Positions 36,542-45,444 of a stretch of 64,000 bases of DNA are shown here, in pieces. Location: assembly GCA_965230565.1 (NCBI GenBank), contig CBDDLH010000007.1, positions 186,001 through 250,000 of the forward strand, given 5' to 3'. Below the pieces are notes generated by a model that did not search any database, had not been told where the DNA came from, and worked only from the letters and a program-made list of their open reading frames with translations. Source of the DNA: BCD1 sp965230565. Lineage in GTDB: Bacteria; Bacteroidota; Bacteroidia; Chitinophagales; Saprospiraceae. Made by a program: the position numbers and the translations under genes. Positions within the stretch are counted from its first letter, which is position 1. Every line of letters starts with the position of its first letter.

Positions 36542-37123
36542 CTATTGCAATAAAAAGAATAAAAATAAATACACCCACAAGAAATCAACAAAATGCCAGT
36601 AAGTGAGCGTAAGTTCAAAACGTAATTTGCGTGCATCAGTGACTCTGAACTTCATGGAAAACGCTACGATGGTCGCAACCAAAAGCGCAGCTACTCCTCC
36701 AAGCACGTGCCCTGCATGCAACCAGGAAAGCGCATAAACAAAATCTCCTGAAGCATTGGTCTTCAAAGGCAATCCAATGGATTCCAGCCCCATCCAACCC
36801 AGGTATTGTGTGTATAAAAACCCTAAAGCCAGTAACATGGAAACCACCAGCATCGACTTGTAGAGATTTTCTTTTCCATTTTTAAAAGCGTTAAAAGCAA
36901 TATGCAAAGTAACGCTACTGAGCAATATCACTACCGTACTGTAGAAAAACGGCCTGGGCATCTGAAATTCAAGCCAGTTACCTGAGGCATGTCTAACCAC
37001 GTAAGCACTGGTCAATGCAGCAAATACCATCAACATGCTACCGCACGCCACCCAAAGCGCAAACTTCAGCGGGTGAATCTTACTCCTTAAATAAGGGGTT
37101 GTGGTCAATGTTGTAGTGCTCAT
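36542..37123 (-). CDS. Second, short cytochrome c oxidase subunit III
   Basis: 193 residues with five membrane helices and the subunit III signatures WLHAGHVLGGVAALL and LTYWHFVDFLWVYLFLF. It lies between heme O synthase and the longer subunit III. Paired subunit III genes in this position are known from Bacteroidota. It has no His-rich insertion, so the two paralogs differ mainly in that loop. Confidence 0.9.
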   Translation of the reverse strand: MSTTTLTTTPYLRSKIHPLKFALWVACGSMLMVFAALTSAYVVRHASGNWLEFQMPRPFFYSTVVILLSSVTLHIAFNAFKNGKENLYKSMLVVSMLLALGFLYTQYLGWMGLESIGLPLKTNASGDFVYALSWLHAGHVLGGVAALLVATIVAFSMKFRVTDARKLRFELTLTYWHFVDFLWVYLFLFFLLQ

Positions 37124-37131
37124 TATGTTTA

Positions 37132-38040
37132 TTAAATCTTATCTAAATAAAAAGCTATGAATGTCAGCGGGATGTACAAAAAGGAGAAAAACATCAATTT
37201 CAAGGCTCCTTTTCTTTCAAATTTCCTGTAAAAATTCCAGGCAAAATAAACGAAAACCAATCCCACTCCAACAGCAATTACAGCCGAAATCCATCCCGTA
37301 GCTCCCAATAACCATGGACCTATGCTGGCTACAGACAATAACAATGCATAAAACAATGCCTGTAATCCAATATTGCGATCCGGAGTATCTTCCGTTTTTC
37401 CTGACGGGATGAAACGAAATCCGGCTTTTCGATAGTCACCGAATCCCAGGTAACCAATCGACCAGAAATGCGGAAACTGCCAGAAAAACTGCAAACTGAA
37501 TAAGGTCAGCCCCAAAAGGGTGAGCCTGCCTTCAGCCGCCGTACATCCAATCAAAGCAGGTAAAGCTCCCGGAATAGCCCCGACAAAAATAGCAATGGGT
37601 GCAATTCGTTTCAATGGCGTATAAATAAAGGCATACGAAACCAAAGCCACCATTCCGAAAAACGCCGTCCAGGGGTTGAACATCGCCAGGAATATTATTC
37701 CCGACAAAGTCATCAAACCGGCAACCATCACCGCTTCTGCCATTTTCATCCTGCCTGCAGCCAATGGCCTTTCAGCAGTACGTTCCATCAGGCGATCATA
37801 GTCTTTCTCCAGTACCTGATTGAGGGCGTTAGCCGCACTGGTAACCAGAAAACCTCCCGAGAACAGGATCAATACAGCCACCCAGTCAATCGCTCCCGGA
37901 GAAGCGATTAAAAATGCCAGTACGGAAGAAAAAACCACCGTAAGCGTCAACCTGATCTTTATCAGCTGTGTATAGTCCCGCACTTTTTGCAGAACAAGGC
38001 TTTTTGATTTTATACTTTTTGTATCTGTTTTTACGGACAC
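37132..38040 (-). CDS. ctaB: Heme O synthase (protoheme IX farnesyltransferase)
   Basis: 302 residues, normal length. UbiA-type prenyltransferase with about nine helices. The first Asp-rich motif lies in NALNQVLEKDYDRLMERTAERPL, which contains the NxxxDxxxD prenyl-diphosphate site, and FWQFPHFWSIGYLGFGDYRKAGF covers the second conserved loop. It farnesylates heme b to heme o for the oxidase. The start is GTG at 38040: an in-frame stop lies 15-18 bases upstream and no early ATG exists. It starts 48 bases after subunit I. Confidence 0.93.
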   Translation of the reverse strand: MSVKTDTKSIKSKSLVLQKVRDYTQLIKIRLTLTVVFSSVLAFLIASPGAIDWVAVLILFSGGFLVTSAANALNQVLEKDYDRLMERTAERPLAAGRMKMAEAVMVAGLMTLSGIIFLAMFNPWTAFFGMVALVSYAFIYTPLKRIAPIAIFVGAIPGALPALIGCTAAEGRLTLLGLTLFSLQFFWQFPHFWSIGYLGFGDYRKAGFRFIPSGKTEDTPDRNIGLQALFYALLLSVASIGPWLLGATGWISAVIAVGVGLVFVYFAWNFYRKFERKGALKLMFFSFLYIPLTFIAFYLDKI

Positions 38041-38088
38041 AGTTTTACTTTTTTACTATACAATCTCTATTCAATATCTCCTTAAAAA

Positions 38089-39951
38089 CTAGTGCACCGA
38101 TTTCTCGTCGTCTTTCAACGGTTCCGTCTGTTCTGTAAAGTCCTTGCCTTCTTCATCGCTGTAGTAATCGTATGCCCAACGCTGAACGGTAGGCAGTTTT
38201 CCAGGCCAGTTACCGTGCCCCGGACGAATAGGTGTCGTCCATTCAAGCGTAGGCGCCTGCCATGGATTCTTGGTAGTAACCTTTTTACCTCTCCAGATGC
38301 TGTAGAAGAAATTCACCACAAAAATGATCTGGAACACAAAAGTTACAATGGCAGCAATGGTAATGAACTTATTCATTCCGTCGAAATGCCCGAAGGTCTG
38401 GAATACATCAAAGCTGTAATATCTTCTCGCTACCCCGGCAACACCAAGGTAGTGCATCGGACCAAATACTGCATAGGCTCCTACCAATGTTCCCCAGAAA
38501 TGTATTTTTCCTAAAGTTTCATTCATAAACCTGCCGTACATCTTCGGGAACCAGTGATATACACCGGCAAACATACCGAAGAAGGCAGCAACCCCCATAA
38601 CAATGTGGAAGTGAGCCACCACGAAATAGGTATCGTGCATTTGAATATCAATGGCAGAGTTACCGAGGAAAATACCCGTCAAACCACCGGAAATGAACAT
38701 GGATACAAATCCGATGGCATACATACTCGCCGAGTTAAATCGGATATTACCACCATATAAGGTCGTAATCCAGTTAAATACCTTAACCGCTGAAGGAACA
38801 GCGATGATCAGTGTGAAGATTACGAAAAAGTTTGCAATAAATGGATTCACACCAGACATAAACATGTGGTGGGCCCATACGATAAAGGACAAGAACCCAA
38901 TGGCCATCATGGAGTATACCATCGCTTTGTAACCAAAGATCGGCTTACGGGAATGTACGGAAAGTACTTCTGATGTAAGACCCATCGCAGGAAGAATAAT
39001 GATATATACCTCAGGGTGACCGAGGAACCAGAAAAGGTGCTGATACAGGATCGGACTACCTCCAACCTGATCCAACACTTGTCCGTTGATAAAAATTTCA
39101 CTCAAATAAAAGCTGGTACCCAATCCGCGATCGAGCATCAATAGGAAAAATCCTGAAGCCAATACCGGGAATGACAACAACCCAATAATAGCTGTAAGGA
39201 AGAATGACCAGATGGTCAAAGGCATACGCCACATTCCCATTCCTTTTGTTCTAAGGTTCAATACTGTCGTAATATAGTTGATACCACCCAAGAGAACAGA
39301 AACAACGAATAACACCAGACTAACCAACCACAGCGTCATACCCACTCCGGACCCCATTGAGGCTTGTGGTAACGCACTCAGCGGCGGATAAGCTACCCAT
39401 CCCCCTGCAAATGGCCCTGTACTCACAAACAATGATGACAACATCACTGCACCTGCGAGGAAAAAGAACCAGTAAGACAACATATTAAGGAATGGTGATG
39501 CCATATCCCTTGCACCGATCTGTAATGGAATGAGGAGGTTACTGAAAGTACCACTCAAACCTGCAGTCAGTACGAAGAATACGATGATGGTTCCGTGTAA
39601 TGTCACAAGAGAATAGTAAAAATCCTGAGACAAAGTACCGAACCCTTCTGCATTGATGGTGATCCATTTACCCAGCAATGGTCTGATCCATGCCATACTT
39701 TCTTCAGGAAAACCAAGTTGCATCCTGAAAATCAAAGACATAGCTGCACCAATGATTGCCCATATCATCCCTGTGATCAGGAATTGCTTGGCGATCATTT
39801 TGTGATCCTGGCTAAAAATATATGTAGAGATGAAATTCGACTGATACTTATCCCCATGATGATGGTCATGGAAATGATCGTCATAGCCGTATTCTTGTAT
39901 CAGAAAGTCACTTCTGTCTAATTCAGAAGTCTTTGTTACTACATTTGCCAT
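38089..39951 (-). CDS. ctaD: Cytochrome c oxidase subunit I
   Basis: 620 residues, at least twelve membrane helices. Heme-copper ligands are visible: LHGTIIVFF (low-spin heme His), GHPEVYI (CuB His with the cross-linked Tyr), WAHHMF (two CuB His) and HDTYFVVAHFHIVMG (high-spin and low-spin heme His). The GHPEVYI Tyr and overall pattern suit an A-type oxidase. The cytoplasmic N-terminus is extended and His-rich (DDHFHDHHHGD, about 25-35). It reduces oxygen to water and pumps protons. It follows subunit II by 63 bases. Confidence 0.97.
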   Translation of the reverse strand: MANVVTKTSELDRSDFLIQEYGYDDHFHDHHHGDKYQSNFISTYIFSQDHKMIAKQFLITGMIWAIIGAAMSLIFRMQLGFPEESMAWIRPLLGKWITINAEGFGTLSQDFYYSLVTLHGTIIVFFVLTAGLSGTFSNLLIPLQIGARDMASPFLNMLSYWFFFLAGAVMLSSLFVSTGPFAGGWVAYPPLSALPQASMGSGVGMTLWLVSLVLFVVSVLLGGINYITTVLNLRTKGMGMWRMPLTIWSFFLTAIIGLLSFPVLASGFFLLMLDRGLGTSFYLSEIFINGQVLDQVGGSPILYQHLFWFLGHPEVYIIILPAMGLTSEVLSVHSRKPIFGYKAMVYSMMAIGFLSFIVWAHHMFMSGVNPFIANFFVIFTLIIAVPSAVKVFNWITTLYGGNIRFNSASMYAIGFVSMFISGGLTGIFLGNSAIDIQMHDTYFVVAHFHIVMGVAAFFGMFAGVYHWFPKMYGRFMNETLGKIHFWGTLVGAYAVFGPMHYLGVAGVARRYYSFDVFQTFGHFDGMNKFITIAAIVTFVFQIIFVVNFFYSIWRGKKVTTKNPWQAPTLEWTTPIRPGHGNWPGKLPTVQRWAYDYYSDEEGKDFTEQTEPLKDDEKSVH

Positions 39952-40014
39952 TTTCTGATGTTTTTTTATTTTTTTCTTTGAGTGTATCTAAATTATTAAC
40001 CCGAACAGCGGAGA

Positions 40015-41154
40015 TTATTCTTCTCCTACTTCTGTTGAATGCTCTTCCTCTCCTGCCGGTTCTACCGGAGCAGTTTCTCCTGGAAGCAATTGACCGTTAA
40101 ATGGATCCTGGTCCGTATTGCGAATTGCTGTCAGGTAGTAGGACTTTTGCTCTGAAAGCCATTTGTCATACTCTTCCTGTTTTACAATTTTCACGACCTT
40201 ACGCATACTGAAGTGGCCATTACCACACAACTCTGCACAAGCCAGTTCGTAATCAAAAGTTTCCCAAAGTTGCTTTTCGGGATCATTCGGATCCGGCTTT
40301 TGATATTCAGGATACTGACTCAGTTGAGCGCGGTATTCTGCTGTTGTTTTGGAAGGAGTGAAAACGAAGTAGGTAGGCATACCAGGCACCGCATCCATTT
40401 TCACACGGAAGTGTGGCAAAAAGAAACTGTGCAAAACATCCCTGGCCGTAATTCTTACTCTTACTTTTTTACCAACAGGAAGTACAATTTCATTGGCATG
40501 GATGTCATCCCAGTTAGCTTCATCTGTCCAATCCTGTCCAAGTGGGTTGGAACCATTGATCATGGTATAATCACGCTCTCCGAGTTTACCATCTTCGCCA
40601 GGGTAACGCAATGCCCAGGCAAACTGATAACCTGTCGCTTCGAATTCCATATATTCCTCATCCGGACCAACATCTGCCATTACTTCATTCCAGGCATCCA
40701 AACCACCAATTACCAGCAGAGCCATCGCTACTGCAGGAACTCCGGTCCAGATTACCTCCAATTTGGTATCATGTGAGAAGAACATTGCTTTTCTGCCGGA
40801 GTTTCCTCTGTATCTGAAGGCGAAATAGAAGAGGGCTATCTGAGTCAACACGAAAACAATGAGGGTAACCCATAATGTCAACTTAAAGATAAAGTCCAGG
40901 GAACCACCATGTTCAGAGGCAGATTCATGCGGACCAAAACCCAACATATAATTCCTGTAATAAATAGCTGATGCGAAACTGGCTATCAGGAAAACCACCA
41001 TGAAGATCAGGAAGTACAACCCAACCCTGCGGTTCGTTGAATTTTGCGCTTCTTCTTCTCCCTTAATCTTATTGGTAATATCTGTCACCTTTCCAATCTG
41101 GAGCGCAATGATGACAATAAGTGCAAAACAAAGAATAATGAGTAAACCAGTCAT
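40015..41154 (-). CDS. ctaC: Cytochrome c oxidase subunit II
   Basis: 379 residues. Four hydrophobic segments precede the periplasmic cupredoxin domain (two extra N-terminal helices compared with the classic two). The CuA ligands are in place: the first His in DVLHSFFLPHFRVKMD, and C, E, C, H and M in CAELCGNGHFSM. There is no fused cytochrome c domain, so electrons would come from ActE/ActA or a free cytochrome. The C-terminal tail is acidic. It follows actF by 40 bases. Confidence 0.95.
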   Translation of the reverse strand: MTGLLIILCFALIVIIALQIGKVTDITNKIKGEEEAQNSTNRRVGLYFLIFMVVFLIASFASAIYYRNYMLGFGPHESASEHGGSLDFIFKLTLWVTLIVFVLTQIALFYFAFRYRGNSGRKAMFFSHDTKLEVIWTGVPAVAMALLVIGGLDAWNEVMADVGPDEEYMEFEATGYQFAWALRYPGEDGKLGERDYTMINGSNPLGQDWTDEANWDDIHANEIVLPVGKKVRVRITARDVLHSFFLPHFRVKMDAVPGMPTYFVFTPSKTTAEYRAQLSQYPEYQKPDPNDPEKQLWETFDYELACAELCGNGHFSMRKVVKIVKQEEYDKWLSEQKSYYLTAIRNTDQDPFNGQLLPGETAPVEPAGEEEHSTEVGEE

Positions 41155-41194
41155 TATTGTTTTTATTTAAGTATTTCGTTTAATATACAATTTC

Positions 41195-42442
41195 CTAAAC
41201 GTGGTGATGCAGACTCTCTCCCAAATACGGATCGTTCTCAGGCACCAGTGACGCCTGACTTAACTTGCTGAATACGAAATAGAGGAAACCTGAGGCAAAC
41301 CCGACTAAAATACCGAATTCTAAGACTCCAGGGAAAGAATACCCTAATGCGAAAGTATGCTCTCCATGACCGTGCATGGCTGTTTCACGGATTCCAGGCT
41401 TCAACATGAGGAAGAAGTCAATCCAGTGTCCAATGAGCGTTAAAATTGCCACGAGGGCGAGCGTACCAAACTTGCGTTTGGTATCATTTCTCATCAGAAC
41501 AAAGAATGGCACAATAAAGTTTAATACGAGGTTGCCATAAAATAAAACCGGATAGTTCTGTCTTCTCAGGTGGAAGTAAATCGTTTCTTCACCGTTGTTT
41601 GAATACCAGATAAGCATGTACTGCGAGAACCACAAATAAGTCCAGAAAATACTGAATGCAAACAGGTATTTTCCAAGGTCGTGCATATGCTCATCAGTTA
41701 CCTGCTGGTAATATCCTTTTGATTTCAGGTAGATCATCAGCAATATGATCGAAGCAAAAGCTGCTACGAACCAACTGATGGTAGTATACCAGGCAAACAA
41801 CGTACTGTACCAGTGTGAATCAGCAGACATCACCCACTGCCAAACGATGGCTGCGCTGGAGAAACCTGCCAATGGCAAAAAGATCGCTGACCACAAACGT
41901 GTTTTCTTATAATGTGCATAATCAGTAGTACCTGATTTATCTTCTTCAACAGAATATTTTCTGAGTCTCAAAGCAAAGAATATCCATATACCCACGATGA
42001 CCAATGTTCCGAAAGTATACCAGTTTTTGTTGAGGAAGCTGGATTTACCGGCCAAAATTGCATCTACGTAATTACCGTGGTCATCCTTGGCAAGAGCCGC
42101 CGGATCTGCCCAGTGATACAGGTGATGCCAGTGTCCCCAAACTCCCGCAATGATGATAACCATAAGTATCAAACCCGGGATGAGGAAAAGAGAATAGGCT
42201 TCGAACACTCTCTTGAATACAACATGCCACCCTGCCAATGCAGTGGTAAACGCAGCATTGATGAAAAGTGCCAAAAAAGCAATTCCTGTAAAGAATACTG
42301 AATTGTGCAGGAAGTTAGACCAGAAACGCGTTTGATGTCCGTCGTCTCCAACCCACCAGGTGGCTGCAAGGCAGATCAACCCCAGGATCATCCCTCCAAT
42401 GAGTACCGTTTTTTGCTTCGATTCGAATGAAAATTGATTCAT
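41195..42442 (-). CDS. actF: Alternative complex III membrane subunit ActF
   Basis: 415 residues with about ten membrane helices. Typical ActF elements are AGWHVVFKRVFEAYS near the start, WVMSADSHWYSTLFAWYTTISWFVAAFA in mid-protein and FSIFWTYLWFSQYMLIWYSN later. It is part of the quinol:cytochrome c/HiPIP oxidoreductase that replaces bc1 complex in many Bacteroidota. The C-terminus ends LHHHV, and there is a HGHGEH loop near 355. Confidence 0.92.
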   Translation of the reverse strand: MNQFSFESKQKTVLIGGMILGLICLAATWWVGDDGHQTRFWSNFLHNSVFFTGIAFLALFINAAFTTALAGWHVVFKRVFEAYSLFLIPGLILMVIIIAGVWGHWHHLYHWADPAALAKDDHGNYVDAILAGKSSFLNKNWYTFGTLVIVGIWIFFALRLRKYSVEEDKSGTTDYAHYKKTRLWSAIFLPLAGFSSAAIVWQWVMSADSHWYSTLFAWYTTISWFVAAFASIILLMIYLKSKGYYQQVTDEHMHDLGKYLFAFSIFWTYLWFSQYMLIWYSNNGEETIYFHLRRQNYPVLFYGNLVLNFIVPFFVLMRNDTKRKFGTLALVAILTLIGHWIDFFLMLKPGIRETAMHGHGEHTFALGYSFPGVLEFGILVGFASGFLYFVFSKLSQASLVPENDPYLGESLHHHV

Positions 42443-42469
42443 CGCTATGATAACTTTTTTCTTGCTTAA

Positions 42470-43375
42470 TTAATGTCCTCCAGAATGATCGTCTGAAGAA
42501 TGTTCTTCATTTTCATGAGATTCTCCGCCTTCATCTGAATGCTGATCTCCTTCCTGATGGCCCATCGCTGGTTGCTCTTCCGGAGCATCCGGGCCTGCCG
42601 GAGTACCATATTCAGGGTTCAGGGTATTCTCCATCTGAGTATAAGTTGTTCCGTTAGCCTTGGCCTGAAGGGAACGAATGTAATGGATTACCTGCCAGCG
42701 CTCTTCGTAAGAAAGCTTATCATCAAAAGCTCCCATTACGTTCTTTCCGTACATAATGGCGTGATAATACCTACCATTGGAAGAATTGATGAATGCCTCC
42801 TGTGTGAAATTAGCAGGGGCAGCAGGGTATTTTACATTGGAATTAACCTCGTCATTTACGAGATAACCCAGTCCGTCACCCTTTTCACCATGACAAATGG
42901 CACAATTGATCACAAAAAGCTCTTTACCTTTTGCCAATCCATCTTCTGTAATTGGATAAGGGTTGGCAATGATTTCGGCCATAGCTCTGTTACGTTCATC
43001 CTCTGTATCTTCATAATAATACGGTACAGAACCATTGATCGGCACATTCATTTCATTAAGGGAAGTCAGTCCGTTCAAGCGATCTTCCATTGACATTCTG
43101 TCAGCATCCGAAGCTGCGAAAGCTACACCGGCATACCCTCTTGGAACGGTGCCTTCAACGGGTTCGATCAGGTTGACCAATTCCTTCAATTTGATGGTAC
43201 TTTCCTCATCCCAGGTATTATATTTGTAATAGGTATAAATATTTGCTTCCTGAGCAATGGAGTGTGCCATATCAGGCATATATTCACTACCACCAAAATC
43301 TCCGTCAGCCCTTGAACAGGAGTTCAGAGCGACAATGGTGATAATAACGATCAGAAAATTTCTTATATTCTTCAT
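42470..43375 (-). CDS. actE: Alternative complex III monoheme cytochrome ActE
   Basis: 301 residues. The lipoprotein signal ends NSC (C20). The heme-binding CAICH lies near residue 156 in a class I cytochrome c fold with distal Met candidates (YGKNVMGAFDDKL). The last ~35 residues are extremely rich in His, Glu, Asp and Ser (HQEGDQHSDEGGESHENEEH). ActE accepts electrons from ActA and passes them to the oxidase. Sits between actD and actF, 28 bases from each. Confidence 0.93.
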   Translation of the reverse strand: MKNIRNFLIVIITIVALNSCSRADGDFGGSEYMPDMAHSIAQEANIYTYYKYNTWDEESTIKLKELVNLIEPVEGTVPRGYAGVAFAASDADRMSMEDRLNGLTSLNEMNVPINGSVPYYYEDTEDERNRAMAEIIANPYPITEDGLAKGKELFVINCAICHGEKGDGLGYLVNDEVNSNVKYPAAPANFTQEAFINSSNGRYYHAIMYGKNVMGAFDDKLSYEERWQVIHYIRSLQAKANGTTYTQMENTLNPEYGTPAGPDAPEEQPAMGHQEGDQHSDEGGESHENEEHSSDDHSGGH

Positions 43376-43403
43376 TAGTAACTATTGACTTGCTTTCAAA
43401 ATT

Positions 43404-43925
43404 TTAAATCGTGGCGGTTTCTACAGTACCGGCACCAGTTGAGGAGAAAAAGTCCTTAAGCTTCTGAACATCAGAATCTTCCGTTTCAAAAGCGATACAG
43501 AATTTATCATCGGTAATACGATCATTCAACCTAATGGTTTTGGACCCCGGCCACAATCCACAAACTGTATAAAAGGTGATTACCATTCCCACTGAAGAGA
43601 ACAATACAGTCAACTCAAACATGATGGGCACAAACGCAGGAAACGAGAAATATGGCTTACCCCCAAAAATAATTGGCCAGTCGCGGGTGAATACCCAGGT
43701 CATGAACAAAAAGGCGGTAAGTGTTCCAATGGCACCATAAATAAACCCTGCAATGTGCAAGCGGCTTTCGGAAAGCCCCAAAATCGGGTCGAGCCCGTGG
43801 ACAGGAAATGGTGTGTAAACATCCATTATGTCCAGATGTTCCTCTTTTGCTTTTTTTACGGCAGTCATCAATACTTCTTCATCGTCGTATAGGCCGTAGA
43901 GCACTTCTTTATTTTGATTTTCCAT
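43404..43925 (-). CDS. actD: Alternative complex III subunit ActD (DUF3341)
   Basis: 173 residues from the ATG at 43925; a TTG codon directly ahead is in frame. DUF3341 pattern: an N-terminal soluble ferredoxin-like half (YDDEEVLMTAVKKAKEEH), then two helices (about 58-78 and 98-120) and a C-terminal soluble tail (FCIAFET). It is a small integral subunit of the complex with no cofactor. It is 76 bases from actC. Confidence 0.93.
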   Translation of the reverse strand: MENQNKEVLYGLYDDEEVLMTAVKKAKEEHLDIMDVYTPFPVHGLDPILGLSESRLHIAGFIYGAIGTLTAFLFMTWVFTRDWPIIFGGKPYFSFPAFVPIMFELTVLFSSVGMVITFYTVCGLWPGSKTIRLNDRITDDKFCIAFETEDSDVQKLKDFFSSTGAGTVETATI

Positions 43926-44001
43926 CAATTTGGATTTATATTTTCTATTTATGATTGATGATTTTTAAGTCGGTAATTATCAATCGCCAATCGTAATTCA
44001 A

Positions 44002-45387
44002 TTAATGGTGTTGTTTTGCATTTTCACCGGTGTACTGATCACCAAATCCTTTAAGGATAGATTTAACCTCGGCAATGGCAACAACCGGAGCCAGTCTGGT
44101 GAAAATGAGGAACAGGGTAAAAAACAGCCCCAGGGTTCCTGCGAACAATCCGATCTCAACCCAGGTTGGAGAGTAGTAACTCCAGCTGGAAGGCAGATAA
44201 TCTCTCGCCAGTGTAGTCGCGATGATCACGAAACGCTCAAACCACATACCGATGTTGATAAAGATCGACATGAAGAATGTCCACCAGATGCTTCTACGGA
44301 TTTTTCTGCTCCAGAAGATCTGCGGAGAGATCACGTTACAGGACATCATCCCGAGATATGACCACCAGTATGGCCCCATAACCCTGTTGTAGAAGGCAAA
44401 CTGCTCATAAATATATCCGGAATACCATGCGATGAACAACTCTGTCAGGTAGGCAACACCTACAATAGATCCGGTTAGGAGGATCACCTTATTCATTACA
44501 TCAATATGCTCAATGGTAATATACTCTTCCAGATTCAGTACTTTTCTCGCAATTAACATAAGTGTTTGTACCATGGCAAACCCTGAGAAGATCGCACCCG
44601 CAACGAAGTAGGGCGGGAAGATCGTGGTGTGCCATCCTGGAATCACTGAAGTGGCAAAGTCAAAGGATACGATGGTATGTACAGAAAGTACCAGCGGCGT
44701 AGCCAATCCGGCCAGAATGAGAGAAAGACTTTCCCATCTTTGCCAGTGTTTTGCTGAACCGTTCCAGCTGAAGGAAGCCATATCATAAAGTTTACGGCGA
44801 AGTCCTTTAGCTCTGTCACGCACTGTTGCCAGATCCGGCACCAAACCTGTGTACCAGAACAACAGAGATACCGTGAAATATGTGGAGATCGCAAATACGT
44901 CCCACAACAACGGAGAGTTAAAGTTTACCCATAACGGTCCACGGGTGTTTGGATATGGGAAAATAAAGAATCCCAGCCAGAGACGTCCCATGTGGATCAG
45001 CGGGAACTGCCCCGCACACATTACGGCAAAAATAGTCATCGCCTCAGCAGCACGGTTTACACCCGTACGCCACTTCTGACGGAACAATAACAGGATTGCG
45101 GAGATCAACGTACCTGCGTGACCGATACCTACCCACCAAACGAAGTTGGTAATATCCCATCCCCAGTTGATAGTTCGGTTGAGGTCCCAGGACCCGATTC
45201 CTACCCAAATGGTCCATCCAACACAGAAAACATAAAATGCCAGAAGCGATGCGGAAATGCTAAATGCAATCACCCACATCAAACTAGGTGTTTTTTCTGT
45301 CGGAGCACAAATATCTTCCGTGATCTGATGGTAATCCTTGTGTCCAATTATTAACGGTTCTCTTATTGGAGAAACTACTGCACTCAT
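44002..45387 (-). CDS. actC: Alternative complex III quinol-binding subunit ActC (NrfD-like)
   Basis: 461 residues, about ten membrane helices, NrfD/PsrC superfamily. Characteristic stretches are NFVWWVGIGHAGTLISAILLLFRQKWR and GPYWWSYLGMMSCNVISPQ, each part of the conserved membrane core. Together with ActB it forms the menaquinol oxidation site. It lies 57 bases from actB. The 281-residue and shorter plus-strand frames near here are shadows. Confidence 0.95.
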   Translation of the reverse strand: MSAVVSPIREPLIIGHKDYHQITEDICAPTEKTPSLMWVIAFSISASLLAFYVFCVGWTIWVGIGSWDLNRTINWGWDITNFVWWVGIGHAGTLISAILLLFRQKWRTGVNRAAEAMTIFAVMCAGQFPLIHMGRLWLGFFIFPYPNTRGPLWVNFNSPLLWDVFAISTYFTVSLLFWYTGLVPDLATVRDRAKGLRRKLYDMASFSWNGSAKHWQRWESLSLILAGLATPLVLSVHTIVSFDFATSVIPGWHTTIFPPYFVAGAIFSGFAMVQTLMLIARKVLNLEEYITIEHIDVMNKVILLTGSIVGVAYLTELFIAWYSGYIYEQFAFYNRVMGPYWWSYLGMMSCNVISPQIFWSRKIRRSIWWTFFMSIFINIGMWFERFVIIATTLARDYLPSSWSYYSPTWVEIGLFAGTLGLFFTLFLIFTRLAPVVAIAEVKSILKGFGDQYTGENAKQHH

Positions 45388-45444
45388 GTTCTATATTTTA
45401 TCAAAATTCCGGCTTTCACCGTAAATGAGTAATTCAAAAAAATA

